From positions 956,448,097 through 956,512,096 of the forward strand of contig OY728121.1 of NCBI GenBank assembly GCA_963277665.1: a stretch of DNA of 64,000 nucleotides, given 5' to 3'. The notes beneath the pieces were generated by a model. That model did not search any database and had not been told where the DNA came from. It was given only the letters and a program-made list of their open reading frames with translations. Origin of the DNA: Viscum album. Its lineage: Eukaryota; Streptophyta; Magnoliopsida; Santalales; Viscaceae. The position numbers and the translations under genes are program-made. Of the stretch, positions 23,356 through 37,100 are shown piece after piece (within the stretch, counting starts at the first letter, position 1; each line of letters starts with the position of its first letter).

Positions 23356-26300
23356 TGGGCCCTTTATCTTAGGTAATTCCTAAAACATTATTCCACATAG
23401 AAGAGACTATATTATATATTATTTATCCACCTATGAACCTATTCATGTTGGGTTTTTTATAATTATCTAGGTAAGATGTATCTAACTCACCATTGGTCAA
23501 ATATATGTGACCCTATACTGCAGATACCATTTTTCCACATCACATGATGTCAATCTACATGAAATATGGTCCTAGACAGATGATCTTTAAGTTGTGTGGT
23601 GAATGGACCATCCCACATGACTATAAAATATTCTCAGAGGTCACTCACAAATGATATTAATCAAGAACCATGATTCACCATACATACATGGTTCCAACAC
23701 AAATATTTGTAAGGTTTAAATGTACCTTCCTTTCAATCATAGTTCATTCCTCCTATCCATATAACATGTTTAGAACTTGATGGTGTAACTAGAGAATTTT
23801 ACAAAACCTTTTGAACACCCATTTATACACCCAACCTACTTGATATCTTTTTATAGATATATCATCAAGTTATTTGTGTTTATTAATCAAATCAGTTCTC
23901 TATTAATTGGAAATTTTGGAAACAAAATTTGATTAACCTATAGGGACCCCACTAGGAAATGATGGTGTATAGAATAAAATTTCACTGAGCATGTGAAGTA
24001 ACCCCTGGTTGATGTTTTGGTCCCAATGGAAAAGTCCACCTGAACCCCAAGAATTTTCCCAGATTGAGTGTGGTAATGGTAAGACTACTCCCACTAATCT
24101 TAATAGACTATACGTGGAATTAGTTTTCTTCAACCACTAATTGTTATTCTACTCCCATTAGTCTCATGTTCTGATTCAGGCATTTGATGACATGATTTAA
24201 TTTATTTATTTTACTATGTTTAAAGGGATCAAGAATGTTTCTGAATTTTATTCCATCATAATCAACAACTACTATTATTTAATTTATCCCGGTCCTGAAC
24301 AATCCCATAAATGGGGTTACTTGTACTAGAATTAGATCCACTTAGGTCCCTATATTGACATCGAGTTTGGTTTTCCTTGGACTACAATATCACCTCTTTA
24401 TGCTCCAATCCATATGACCTTATATACTAGTACCCCATAGTCTTAACATTGTGACCCTAATGGTATTGAATGAAATAATTTGAAAGGAAAAATAATTGGT
24501 CAATGTTATGAGACCTTAAACTACAAAAAATCATACATCCCAAAAACATAACATTAAACTAAGTGTCTATTTTCCTTTTCACAATGACATTAAACTATAG
24601 GACACCCATCCAAGCTACATGAAATCAATTTATGGAGTAAGGTCCTCATCATATGTCCCTAAAATGTATAGAATCTGAGTCCTTGTAGCATGACATTAAA
24701 CTGCATGAAACATGGTCCATTATATGTGTCCCATTACCTATATGAGAGATAGATTCATGTAACTGTTCCTGATATATAATACATATCTATAAATTAATTT
24801 TAGATTTGAATAATCCATTTTAAAGAAAAATCAGGTCTTTTATCTTGTATACTAGATTTGGAGACTCATATTATTATAATCCCATACTAGGATGAAATAT
24901 GAAAAATACACCCTATACAAGAGATGGATTTATATTAGGGTCCTATCCTTTCCCAAGGATTCTTTGGTTATGGCTATATATCCCAAAAATAATTGCATGT
25001 TAATTCCAAACAATGACCTTCATTACCCCATTTACTTACACAAGATTTAGATCATTGCAATTTAAAATTCGATAATATATATGGGTGTATTGATTCCTAT
25101 AACATGGGATACATAGTGATGTCTTGATATTATACTTTTAAGACCAACCATGAATTTTCATTGATTTTAACCATGTCCCTCAATGAAATATAATTGAAAT
25201 GAAAATTCACCCACATATTCCATGTCATGCATGCTTGTGTGGTTTGAATGATTTCCCAAGTTTCCTTTTGTTTCTCAAGCCATGAATGAATGATGGGAGC
25301 TTATAGGTCTTGGAGAGTCTCTTTGACTATTGTGATTGAATTTCATTTTTAATCAAAGATAAAAAATAAGTACATGCGGCGTGACATTAATATTTTTGGT
25401 AGAAGTCCATCCAACATGACTCAAAACTTCTTAGAGAGGACCATTTATTGTGGCCTATTTGTTCCCTATATGAAAGTTAGATCCATGTAGAAGTATTGGG
25501 AAGAAAAACTATCTATGCCACAAAGTATTAACACCCAACTTCATGTGCATGATCTATATTTTTACAGTAGATTTTGATACAAGTTCCCTTATTTGTGGAC
25601 CAATTCCTGGAGTAAAATTCCCCTTTCCATACATATGATCTTGATCTATGTAGTAGATATTTTAATTCCCAGAACAATGAATGGATTGATTCTCATTTTG
25701 TAAATATATGTAGGGATTTGGATATTTCATATCCTTATCCCATATTCCAAAATTTGGTCCAAGCATTATGACTATAAACTATGTGTTTCACGCCGTGGGA
25801 TTATCTATTCTAGAATTGGAATTTTTATTCACATCAGGTTCTTCCATGCCCTCATTATATAGGATATCACTCCCTTTTGAACCAAGATGTGTGACCTTAA
25901 ACCTTATTAAGCATTGGTAAATGCTACCTGACCATAAAATTTACCCCATCAATGACTTATTTGTAAAGTCCTACACTAAAAATAAAAAAGAATCTGAGGT
26001 TATATCCCTTTTCCATGTGATTATGTTCAATATATATTGATTTATCCTTTAGGGTCTTTGATACCTTGTTGAATATTCCTAGTCTTCATGAACCCACTTA
26101 ATATATCTAATGTATGAATCAACCATTTCCTTGAGTCCTCTTATAACCCCTCAACCATGAGTCGATTAATAATCTTGGTTCTCTCTTACATGTATATTTT
26201 TCTTATAGGGATTGATTGATCCAAAGGGAATTTACTATTAAATAATTATGAATAGAAAAATTTATCACTGAGCCGATGAAGTAACCCTAAACAGATGTTT

Positions 26301-28400
26301 TAGACCTAGAGGAAATGCCTAACTGATCCCGATAAACCATCCATTAACTGATTATGGCATTAGTTTTCCACCATTACAATGGTTATTCTAATCCCACCAG
26401 TCTCCAGTTCCAATTGATTCATAAATTCATAGGTTTTTGTTTTTGTACTCCATAAACCAACTATTCTATCAGATTCAAGTACCATCAATGTTACACACCT
26501 GTGCATCATTCCTACATTCAAAGAAATATTTTTACTATATATTATTGTGCCCGTTCTTATCTGGGTGTTTCTCTCCTTTCGAGATAAAGAATCCTTAAGT
26601 AGATCTTCTCTTTTTGGAAACTCACACCCAACCAGTGTCTGATATTCCCGTCCATAAAATAAATTCCTCAGTCCAATAAAAATGACATTAAACTATGTGT
26701 ACTTAACCAAAATATCAACTATACTAACATTGGACTCTCCATTCACCTCACATTTCCATTAATTCTTGTAGTATGGAACATCTCACCCACCATTTTCAGT
26801 TAAAGTAGTGTGACATTAATCCTTAGAAACATTTAGTCAAATAAGTATGAACTTAAATTGTATCCCTACATTGGTTTATCTTGAAAGGCCATAAACATCA
26901 AGTGGAAAAAGATAAAGTACTCAATATTTTGAAAACCTACAAAGCGAGGCCTTTAGAAAATTCTAGTTTCTGCTCATTAGGCATGAAATCCACACAACCT
27001 AGAAAAAAATGCACATTTGAAATAAATGGGAAAGGAATAAAACTTATTAGGATGAAAACACAAAAATGGTGGCCTGAGTTAAACACCATGTCCCTTCTCA
27101 CTAGTCATCCTCATTATTGGCCCATGAAAAAGATATTGTGAAAAAATATAAAATTTGTTGGGACCGCAATTCAAGAATAGGAAAAATCATATTGTTCAAG
27201 CATGGTCCATCATCTAAGAAAAAAATTAGAGATAATTTTTTTCTCCAAGACCCATCTCAGTGTACCTATTCCCCACATGAATTTAAAAAGTATGACATAT
27301 GGTCTATGTTGCATGAATTTAAACTACTTAGAACAACCTACCCCATGTGGTCTAAAATTTTGGAATGAGAGTCAAATCCGTGAAACCTACCAACATAAAA
27401 ATGGGTCCCTACACATGAATACATGGTAATGTTAAGATATCCCCTCTCCCATGTATTTGGCAGATCTATGTAGGATCATTCAGTATAGAGTTCTTCATCA
27501 ATGAATCCATGTTGAAAATTCCTTACTTCTATGTATGGGCTAGATCTATATAGGAGTCCCCTTAAACAAAACTACACATGTCTTGATTCCTACTCTCACA
27601 GGATATGTAGTTACATACAGATCTCCTCTATTGGATCCATCCAAAAATTTACTTTCATTATAGTACCCTTTCTTTCCTATAATTTTGACCTTTCTCAATT
27701 TAGGATATTCATTCCGTAACTAGATATTACTTCTCTCAATAAATAAAACACCATGAGTAAATTGTTACTCTTGGATACATAGACTCCTTGAGTTGATATT
27801 CTCCTCCTAGTGACATTTCAAATCCTTGAGTTGAGATTTACATTTGGTAAAGAATCATCCAATTTGTCATATATATCAAAATTCCATCAGATGATTTATG
27901 AATGCATCAAAATTTATTATATTTACCTTAGAATCAGATTATTTTATTTTGAATGAATCCAAATATAGGGGGGGGGGTTGGCATTGAATAATTCATTTTG
28001 TGAACTTTTCCAAACAATAAATGATACCATCCTTACTTAGAAAACAGATGTCGAGTTTGATTAGGAATGAGTCTCCCTGTTGGAAAAAGAAGCAGATTGG
28101 ATTTTCATGTGCTACAAGAATGATCACACATAGTAGGATGGATATTACATAGAAAAGTTTCCAAATTCTATGGTTTGGTGGTGAGAACCTACCTCTCTGG
28201 GTGGGCCATGGATTTATAAAATTGAAGAAAAAAGGTTTTGATTCCTCAAAATGAATTTTGAGGGCATTTTTGGGCACTTTTTGGAATATAAAAAGACCCC
28301 AATAAGGTGTATAATATATAATTAAGGATGTAGTTCACTTCACAAGATTTTATTTTGACTACACATGGAGCAAAAAAATACTTAAATATCAAAATTTTTG
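23356..28400. repeat. Non-coding DNA with eroded tandem repeats built on GACATTAAACTA
   Basis: From about 24480 to 26830 the sequence keeps returning to GTGACATTAAACTATGTG-like blocks: near 24510, 24568, 24588, 24692, 25387, 25768, 25910, 26684 and 26812. They are often linked by ACATGAAAC-ATGGTCC and CCCATCCAA-type phrases. Spacing is irregular, about 80 to several hundred bases, so this is an old repeat. No domain is recognised in open stretches such as 26881-27141 (plus) or 27993-28277 (minus). The rest of the interval shows nothing I can name. Confidence 0.4.
27968..27977. repeat. G10 homopolymer
   Basis: Ten consecutive G on the plus strand in an otherwise AT-rich stretch. Confidence 0.9.
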
Positions 28401-28605
28401 GTAGTCAAAAGTTGGTATCTTGAACAGGTTCGCTAATCCCACTAAGGTCCAGTCTACCAGATTACCTCGTATGTCTAGACACCCCATGTTGGTCTCCTTA
28501 GTGCATCACACCCAAGAATTCCCAACCATCAAGAAATACTTTCTCAAACAACCTACATGAGTCACTTGTGTGAACAACCCTCTTCACCAAGGGTCTTGAG
28601 TTTTT

Positions 28606-28615
28606 CTATAAATAG
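28606..28615 (+). promoter_or_regulatory. Strong plant-type TATA box
   Basis: CTATAAATAG followed by GACCC is the textbook plant core promoter and the best in the window. It lies in a 28400-28960 segment that is less AT-rich and looks like part of an LTR or leader. No downstream gene is recognisable before the minisatellite at 28965. Confidence 0.4.
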
Positions 28616-28964
28616 GACCCTTAGGCTACCCATTAAATACATTTGGAAGTTAAAAAGACCTCTGGAAGCTCTATATGCCCATGTATCTTTCCAAAGTCCT
28701 CTAATTACACTAGTAGTTACCTAAGAATAAAAAATTATAGGTAATTAGAAATAGTCAAAGGATTTATGTCCCTTAAGGTCTATAATAAAAAGAACCTTGA
28801 GAGGAACATTCCCCCAGTCAAAATCACTAGGGCAAATGAGCCTTATCTGGCTCGAAACTTGAGTTCCAGTCATCCATAGTTAGCTAAGGATAACTATTGA
28901 TATTAGGGAATAGACTAACCCAGACATTGTTGAATATATTTTTAATTGAATAACTGGAATCTAT

Positions 28965-29450
28965 ATCTCACCTAGGTCCACTCTATGCGAATCACCTTGG
29001 GGTTTCCTAGGCCTTACCTTGGAAAAACACCTTCGGCTCACCTAAGACATACCTGGGTGAAGTAACTTCATCTTTCCAGGACCCACCTAAGAGAAATAAC
29101 TTTATATTTCCCAAGACGTACCTGTGTGAGGCACCTTCAGATTTCTTATGAATTACCTTGATGAAGAACCTTCAACTCACCCAGTCCTTACCTGGGTGAA
29201 GCAGCTTCATCCCACCCAGATACAACCTTTGCAAGATGAATTCAACTCACCCAGGTCTACCTAGCATGAGACACCATCAGTTCTCCCATATATACTCTAA
29301 GAATGGTACCTTCATCTCATCCAAATCCACCCTGCATGACACACCTTCATCTCACCCATGTCCACCTTGTAAGAGATTTTTTCAACTCGCCCAGCTCAAC
29401 CTTCTGCGAGAAACATTTAGTTTTACCTAGCCTCACCTATGAGATCAACC
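28965..29450. repeat. 35-bp minisatellite with a hairpin in each unit
   Basis: About 14 degenerate units of 35 bp. A typical unit starts ACCTGGGTGAAGCACCTTCA and ends ACTCACCCAGGTCCT, so its start ACCTGGGTGA and near-end TCACCCAGGT are perfect reverse complements. Good single copies begin near 29090, 29150 and 29186. It is GC-richer than the surroundings. Confidence 0.85.
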
Positions 29451-29787
29451 CTCTCATCCCTCTCTCATGTTACCAATGATAGGGAACACCTTTATCTGGG
29501 ACTCCCACAAGAGGGATTCAAAGGGAATATATCTTGGAGTAGGCCCCTATAATTTCTTACAACATATCTTTCTACATTTTATAAGTTCATCATCATCCAC
29601 CAATAGATGAAGGTGAATATACCTTTTATAGATCTTCCACTTAAATTTTTTTCTAACACTGAGCAAGAATCAAATGTTCTTAGATGTTTTTGATGATAAA
29701 TTCATCAAAACAATCAAATAATCATCACAAGGTCCTTCTAATTGGTGTAATTCTGAATCATAACAATCTCCCTTTGTAATCTTTTTA

Positions 29788-30265
29788 GTAGATAGGGTGG
29801 AGACAAAGAAACATTGGAATCCTATAAGGTGAAATCCCCAATAAAACATGAAAATCACCATGAGTTGAAACACTACTCATGGTTCCCAAAATATGTGAAT
29901 TCTCCTTTATGTAAGACCCAAACAATCCTTCAATTATCCAGAAGTAGAGAAACTCATCATGGTTAAAAAAATATGAGCATCCTCCTAGGTGTAATCCCCA
30001 TCCAATCTTCCAATTATCCACGAGTCAGGATACACCTTATGGGTCTAGAAATATGGGAATACCCTAGGTGTAATCCATAAAAAAATTTAATTTTCCATGA
30101 GTTAATATACTCATCGTGGATTCAGAAACATGTGAATACTACTTGGGAATCTTCCTAGGTTTAATCCCCAAATAGACCTCTAAATCTTCATGAGTCACAA
30201 TAGTCCTTATAAATATAGAAACATGGGAATCCTCCTAGGTTTAGGCCACAAAAAATACCCGTACT
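29788..30265. repeat. 80-bp tandem repeat, about six copies
   Basis: Units of about 80 bp share ATGGGAATCCTCCTAGGTGT, AATCCCCA, CCAATTATCC and ATGAGT phrases. Unit starts are near 29788, 29868, 29948, 30029, 30105 and 30197. Open stretches across it on the minus strand (29670-30021) are by-products of the repeat. Confidence 0.8.
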
Positions 30266-31139
30266 TTACCCAACTACTAGGTCAGGTTTCTTAGGGAATC
30301 CCATGCATAATCCTCTCTGTATTTTCTATTTTTTCCTTTTCATAGCACAAGAATATTCTATAGGTGTCCTCAGTTCAAAATTCATTCTTTAAAATATAAA
30401 TTTACATTGTCATTCAATGTGACTGATCTTATACTCTATATTATTTACCACACTGAGAAAGGCTCATGTGGGATTAGGGATATGAGACATTCATCCCGTT
30501 TTCATGGTGAAAGTTTTTTATTGAACTTTTATTGAGGTGTAACTCCCAATAATTTCATCAAACTATGTGGTCTCTGATTCTTATTCATAAGAGGATATAT
30601 AGGATGCCACTTTTTGGTCCAAACCCAATGTCATTTCTCCTTCACCCATTACATTAAAAATATTTGGGCTTTGATTAATGACTTCATTGGATAAATTGGA
30701 TACCGGTTTAAAATTCCATCCTAACTCCAAAATTCCAACTACCCCTGGATGAAAATAGACTCTAGAGACCCCAATTATCCAAATTTAAACTAAAGCATCA
30801 TAAAATTAATAAGAGAATGATGGGTAACCTCTTGAGGTTTAAATTAGAAACATTATCTTGATTATATCTTTGGCATAGGGGTAAATAATCCCACATAGTG
30901 ATTTGGGAATGATTCTTGAATATGTATTAAATGTATAAGAGAGTAACTAAGTAGGCAATAATCCCCCCAAAAGGGTGTGATAATCACAACCTGGAATCCT
31001 CTTGACCAATGTGTTTTCTAATATGTCACTAGAAAAGTACTAGTGACTGCCTACCTTTGGGTTTGTAAAATAGACCCCTATTAACTTGAAATGAGTGTGG
31101 GCCTGAAATCCATAAGAGTTTTCAATTTATAAACAGTTG
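30266..31139. other. Non-coding stretch, nothing recognised
   Basis: AT-rich DNA with no ORF of interest, no terminal repeat and no PBS or PPT that I can support. Confidence 0.5.
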
Positions 31140-34100
31140 TACACATTAAAAATAATATCTCTTTCTCATTTTTGGTAAAAGACAAATTAGATTTTTTTTG
31201 AAAATTACATGAAGACTACTTCAAAACATTTTTTAAAAATTAAAACATAGTTAGAAATTTCTTTAATAAAACATTGTGAAAATTTAAAAAAATTTATTGA
31301 AAACATTTTTATAAAACATAGTTTTGGATGAAAATGGATTTTCGACGAAAAAGAGTAATAATGTCGGATTTTTTGAAAATATTTTCTCAATCATTTTAAT
31401 TACCAAAGAGTGGAAAAATTGAAATATTCCATTAAAAGTTAATTAATAACTAAAATAGAAGAAACTATATTTTTTTTAAGATAAAATTTTAAATAATTTA
31501 CCCAAGGGGACTTAAACTTGAACAATCCTAAATAATTATGACATTGTGATATAAATCCTTAGCACACTGGTAATGTTTGAATAATAAGACCCGTAAAAGA
31601 GATAAATTCAAATGAAACATTAAATAAATTGAATAGAAATAGGTCATTATATAACATATCACAAGGAGAATTAAATAATCCATTTAAAGGAATAAATGAT
31701 TAATATGGCATATATCTCGTGAAAGTAAAAGTGAGACGAGAAATCGTCTCCTTAGGTTTGAATTCCCTTGTTTGTGTCCAAACCTACAGTAAAATAAATA
31801 TAAGTTTACTATAAATATATTAAAAAACTATTGACATATATATCATTCAATATTTGATTTACTTATATTATTTTATCACCCATTTATTAACAATTATTTT
31901 CTATAATCACTATTTCTGGTGATAATTGCTTTATTTTTCATATATGTTTTAGTTTGGTAATTTTTGGATATTTTAATTTTATCATGATTAGGTCCTTAAA
32001 ATAATGTTAAAAATTATATCAATATCATATAAATTCATTATATATGTATTTAGAGTAATCTTTTAAATTTATATATTGAAAATGTATTACACCACTCATG
32101 GAGACAGTAGGCTGTACACACACATGAATACTGTTTCCATTTTTATTGACCGATGAAAAAAAGGAAAATAAATATTAATTTAATTTTAAATAATATTTTT
32201 AATTTAATATATATTATTTATTTCAATAAAATACATATTTATTACTTTCCATGTAAATATAAAATGAAAAAAATTTCACATCATCACATGGGGTATGTGG
32301 AGCACTAGTGTGCACGAGCGATGTTATTGTTTTCCAATAGATTATAAGGAAAGAATTTATATGAGATATTATATTTTTATAAGTATATTTATATCATAAA
32401 TATTATATATATTCATTAAAATTAACCTTACTACCTTTCATATAAATCTTAATCTAAAAAAGAATCACACCGCTTCATGAGGCGGTAGTACGCCGTACAC
32501 AAGAGCAACATTATCGTATCTTCTATGGAATGGAAAGTAAGAAGGTATATGTGATATAATAAATATATAAATATAATAATTTTATAAATATCATATTAAT
32601 ATTTTAAATCCATTATTATATAAAACCCTAAATGGTGGTGATGGAAAACAAATTATTTTGGTTTGCGAGATAGTAGTTTGTCCTGCACACGATCGACGAC
32701 TTCGTTTCCCATTTGATGAAAGTGGAGAATAATTATGGTTATTAGATTAAAATTAAAAAATCTTAGTATTAATTAAATATTTACTAATTATATTATCATA
32801 TTTGAATAAGGTTTTAACAGGTGGAATAATAATTAATACAAATATTCACTTTTAATAATTTTACCTCTTCTTTAGAGAGCCTCTTTTGGGTTTGAGCCTA
32901 AATACTTCTTAGTTTGAATTATTAATAAAAATATGGAATATAGGTTGTGGTTAGGAAATTAAATATGTTATATAGGTAGGTATTTTCAAAACCAAATGGA
33001 TTTGAATGTTTAAAGAGGGGAGTAGAGGAGGTGGCCTTTATAAAGTTGGGGTAGAGGACAAACATGGATGTTTTGAAAAGAAAAATTGATAACCATGTTT
33101 TTCTCATGAAGCATCCACAAAAATGGGTCAAAATAAAAACATAGATACTATAAGGTTGAAATATGGCCATAATATTTGTATTAGAAAGGTTTTAGGTCAT
33201 TTTCAACCTTTATCTTCTTATATTTTCTCCTAATAGACCCATTTTAAACTCAACCATGATTGTTATTTTTTTATTTTTTTCACTTTTAATTTTATTATAA
33301 AATTAATTTAGAATTATTAGACAATAAAAATTATTTTGATTCAAAATATAGAATCATTTTTTCCAAATTATACTCACAAAGAGGCATAATGCAATTTCAA
33401 ATTCAACCCCAAAGATGATGAAAGAGCGATTTTCCAAAGATTAAATTCTCATAAGTATTGAATGTTTTAATATCAATATTAAATATTAAATTGATTCCAA
33501 TGACATAAATTATACAAATAGTAATATAATTGAACTAATTAATATTTAAAGCCAATTTAAAATATAATTTTTCTTTTTTAATAATTTAAAATAAAAGGAT
33601 GTTTTTAATAAAAAACTGTATTTTCATTATTCATCAAAAAATTAATCTTTTCATAAATTTATCAAAATTTTAAAAAAATATAATTTTAATATTTATATTT
33701 TTAAAATTAATTTTATTTTTTTTAGGATTTTTTTTTAAAATTGGTAATTATTAATTTTAATGTTTTTTTGCAATGCACTACTAATCCACATTTATTAAAA
33801 ACATTCTGTTTTATAAAACATTTCTTTTTTTTTCATAAAAGGGTTCTTATTATATCAATAATCAATATATAACCCTTTAATTTATTTTATACATGAGTAA
33901 ATCATATAATTTTCATGTTTTATTTGTTACTATTCATACCCTCCAACTAAACTGCAAGGTTATAATGGTCATGAATAAATAATAATATTTTAATAGAGTA
34001 TCATGTTTCATTTAAACCTGGTGTTGCATACATCGTAAGAAATGAAATATATTAAATTTATTATAAAAAATATATATCAGTCAGTGTTAGTGTGTTATAT

Positions 34101-34177
34101 TATCTTCTAATCTTCGTGTTTCATGTCATATATTCAATATTACATGGTGTTACTCTTTTAAAATCTAATTGTGTTGC
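31140..34177 (-). mobile_element. Relative of the long gypsy LTR (C), minus orientation, partial
   Basis: The right end resembles the LTR A terminus: GGTGTTGCATACATCGTAAG near 34020 (A: CAGTATTGCATACAATGTAAG) and AAAATCTAATTGTGTTGCA ending near 34177 (A: AAAATCTTGGGGTATTACA). The 31140-31440 part is the reverse complement of about 21780-22160 in LTR E. It carries the best cluster of the 190-bp repeat. The left end is not defined, and no gene is present. Confidence 0.55.
32086..32720 (-). repeat. 190-bp repeat cluster in LTR C, four copies
   Basis: Copies begin at 32086, 32275, 32464 and about 32648, spaced 189, 189 and 184 bp. The third is the clearest: ATCACACCGCTTCATGAGG followed by CGGTAGTACGCCGTACAC and an AACATTATCGTATC end. 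Only the first 60-70 bp of each unit is conserved; the rest is AT-rich filler. Confidence 0.8.
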
Positions 34178-37100
34178 ATTTTTAACAGTAACATAAATAT
34201 AAATCTTTATGAAACTTTCAAATGAAACTTTTGAAAATGTTAAGTGATTGATTTTGGTAGCTTTTAATTTTAAAAAGAATCTATAATAATTGTTTATTTA
34301 ATACTAAATATAGTTTTCTATAAAAAATATTGATCCAAAGATAAAACATTTGATTATGAAAGGAACCTTTTTAATAATTTGAAATTACATATGTTGAAAA
34401 ACCACATTGTAATAAGAGAAATAAATCCTTATTTTTATTAAAAATTCATCATACCAAATAATATTATAAAATAAAATGTAATAAAATATTCGTTTGAGAT
34501 AAAAAAATCTTGGAAAAATAATTTCATGATGACACAATACTACTTGGGGAAAGGAAACTTGAGTTATAAATATCCCTTATGAGAATCATACAATTTGAAG
34601 TAAGAAATATTTCTAAAAAGTATATTATATGGTATCTGTGTTTATTAATATAAAACATATCACACCAAATCAGATAATTAATTGGTATAATATAACCAAA
34701 TTTTAATTCCATGAGTAGATCATAATTCAAGGAATTAAAATTGAGTTACCGAAAATCTTTACAACTAGGGTAACAATTGAGTAAGAGCCATTTGATGAAA
34801 ATGATCTAATTTGGATTAGTATTTCCAATTAATAATAAACATATATGATATAGATACATCAATGGGATGTGAATACTCTATTCAAAATAAAAAACAGTTC
34901 ATGACATAGACATGTCTCAAGGAATTAATGTTTGAGACAAAAAACCCCTGTGGAGTGAGTAAGATTTTTATCAAAACCCCTTGAAAGAGAGGGTTTGTAA
35001 TTTAACATGAAATAACATGATTAAAATATATTATATGACATGATATCTCAAATAGGTAGTATATACACCACATAAATTAAATTATGTTCTTAATAAGAAA
35101 CATGTCTCAAATAACGAAATTTGGTACGAAGACACTTACCTCAAATCCATTATGTGCATGCGTCTACATTCCTGAAAAAAAAATTAAGTTAATTTAATAC
35201 CTTCTTAGGAAACTTATTATTTTATTTTTAATTAAATATATACTATTTATTATCATATGATATTTATTTATTATATATTTATTTAGTTATGTTTGGTGAA
35301 AATTGAATTGGTGTCATCTTTTTTTAGTAATCAAAGATAACATTTTAATAATAAATTTATTACTTAATATAGCCATTTTAGAACCACATAACCAAAACAT
35401 AATTTATTATTAAATTATAATATTATTAATTTTAATGTTACCATAGCTATCCATAATATAATTTTATTAAATTAAATGATCTGAACCTGAACATTCTATA
35501 TCTCAATGGGTGACTATGGTATAAAAGTGTATAGTATAATTATAATGGAATAACAATAAATTTATTTATATATTTTTTTATTATTTTCAATCATATTGTA
35601 AGTGGTTTTATTAAATAAATATAATTAATATGCAAAATATAAAACATTATTTTATGGAGTTGGTAGTCCACAAAACGAACGATTAACGTCCTCTTGCTTT
35701 TCTAAGTGCACTAAAATGAATAAATAAAAGTTATTCAATTAATATAATAAAACTTAATTATAAAAATTAAACATATTTTATCATATTACTTTTTTAGTTT
35801 TTTGTTTGGGAGATAAAGAACAAATAGAAAATATTAATTATTATATAATAATAAATTTAGGACTTTGGACTTTCTCTTGAATGTCTCATTGGAAATGAAG
35901 GGATTAGGATAGCTAATTAAGAACAAAGTATTATTAAATTGATATTGGATTTTATGAGGAGAAAATTTTATAATTTGTTGGAAGTAATTTTAAGGAATGT
36001 GTGTGTCTTGAAGTGGTGCAAGTTTCCCCTTAATAATGTAGAGAAGAGAACTTTTGAGAACACACTTTAACTTTAAATGATATGAAAACACTATTCAATG
36101 GTAAAAGCATCAATAAATTATAAATAGTGTAGTGTGAAGTGATATTTGGTGTATAAATTCTCAAACATGTATTTATACACTAGTTTTAAACAATTTTTAG
36201 TCACTTGTTCTTAGGTTTTTACTTCTATCTTCTTCTTTGTTTTTACCGTGGTAACTAGTTTTAAATTAAGTAATTTATGCTTTAATAAAAATATAAAATA
36301 ACCCATAATGCCAAATTTTAGTGTGATAAAACTAAATTTTATCTCCATTTAATATTACTAAATTTCTAAATAACATAAAATTACCATTTAATTTAAAACA
36401 TTTTTCATATATAAATATTGTTTTTTGTATAAAAAATGGTGTTTTTTCTATTATGTGTTATTAATATTATTTATAATTAGTTAATAATTAAATTTTAATT
36501 AATATAAATGTATATTTTTTTAAAAAAATAATATTTTCAGTATTTAAAATATATTAATTTTATTGATTATATAAAAATTACACAATATTAACAAAACAAT
36601 TCATTGAAAATAATAGTTTTAAAATTATCATAGTCATCAACTTTAATCTTAATAATCATTAATTTATAATAAAAATTTAAATTGAAATTATTACATAATA
36701 ATATCATGTCGATCAAAATTTTTAATTCTATTTTGATATATTTTAGTTCTAAATATGATTAAAAGTAATTTTAAATATAAGTGAACAAATTTTGTTTTTA
36801 GAATAAAATATTACTAATGTTTTGAAGATGATATATATGAATTTTATTAAAAAAATAAAGTAATTTTAGATGATTTATTTTAATTATATATATATATATA
36901 TATTATCTAAAATGGTATAAAAAAAATAAGTCATTTTTATATTATGTTTATTTCATAAGAGAAATAGTTGTTAGTAAAACCAATATTTTCTTCACAGTTC
37001 ATCTAAAAACCAATTATTTCAAATAAATCCAAAAAATAAATCTTAAGATAATATAATTATTATAAATATAGTATTTTTTCTATTTAATTCAAATTAAAAA

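Noticed and set aside
27993..28277. Minus-strand ORF of 94 codons with one hydrophobic stretch
   Set aside because: It matches nothing I know, has no neighbours in operon or exon order, and such lengths arise by chance in this composition.
31500..31620. tRNA-like phrases (for example AACTTGAACAATCC)
   Set aside because: No cloverleaf with acceptor, D and anticodon arms can be formed.
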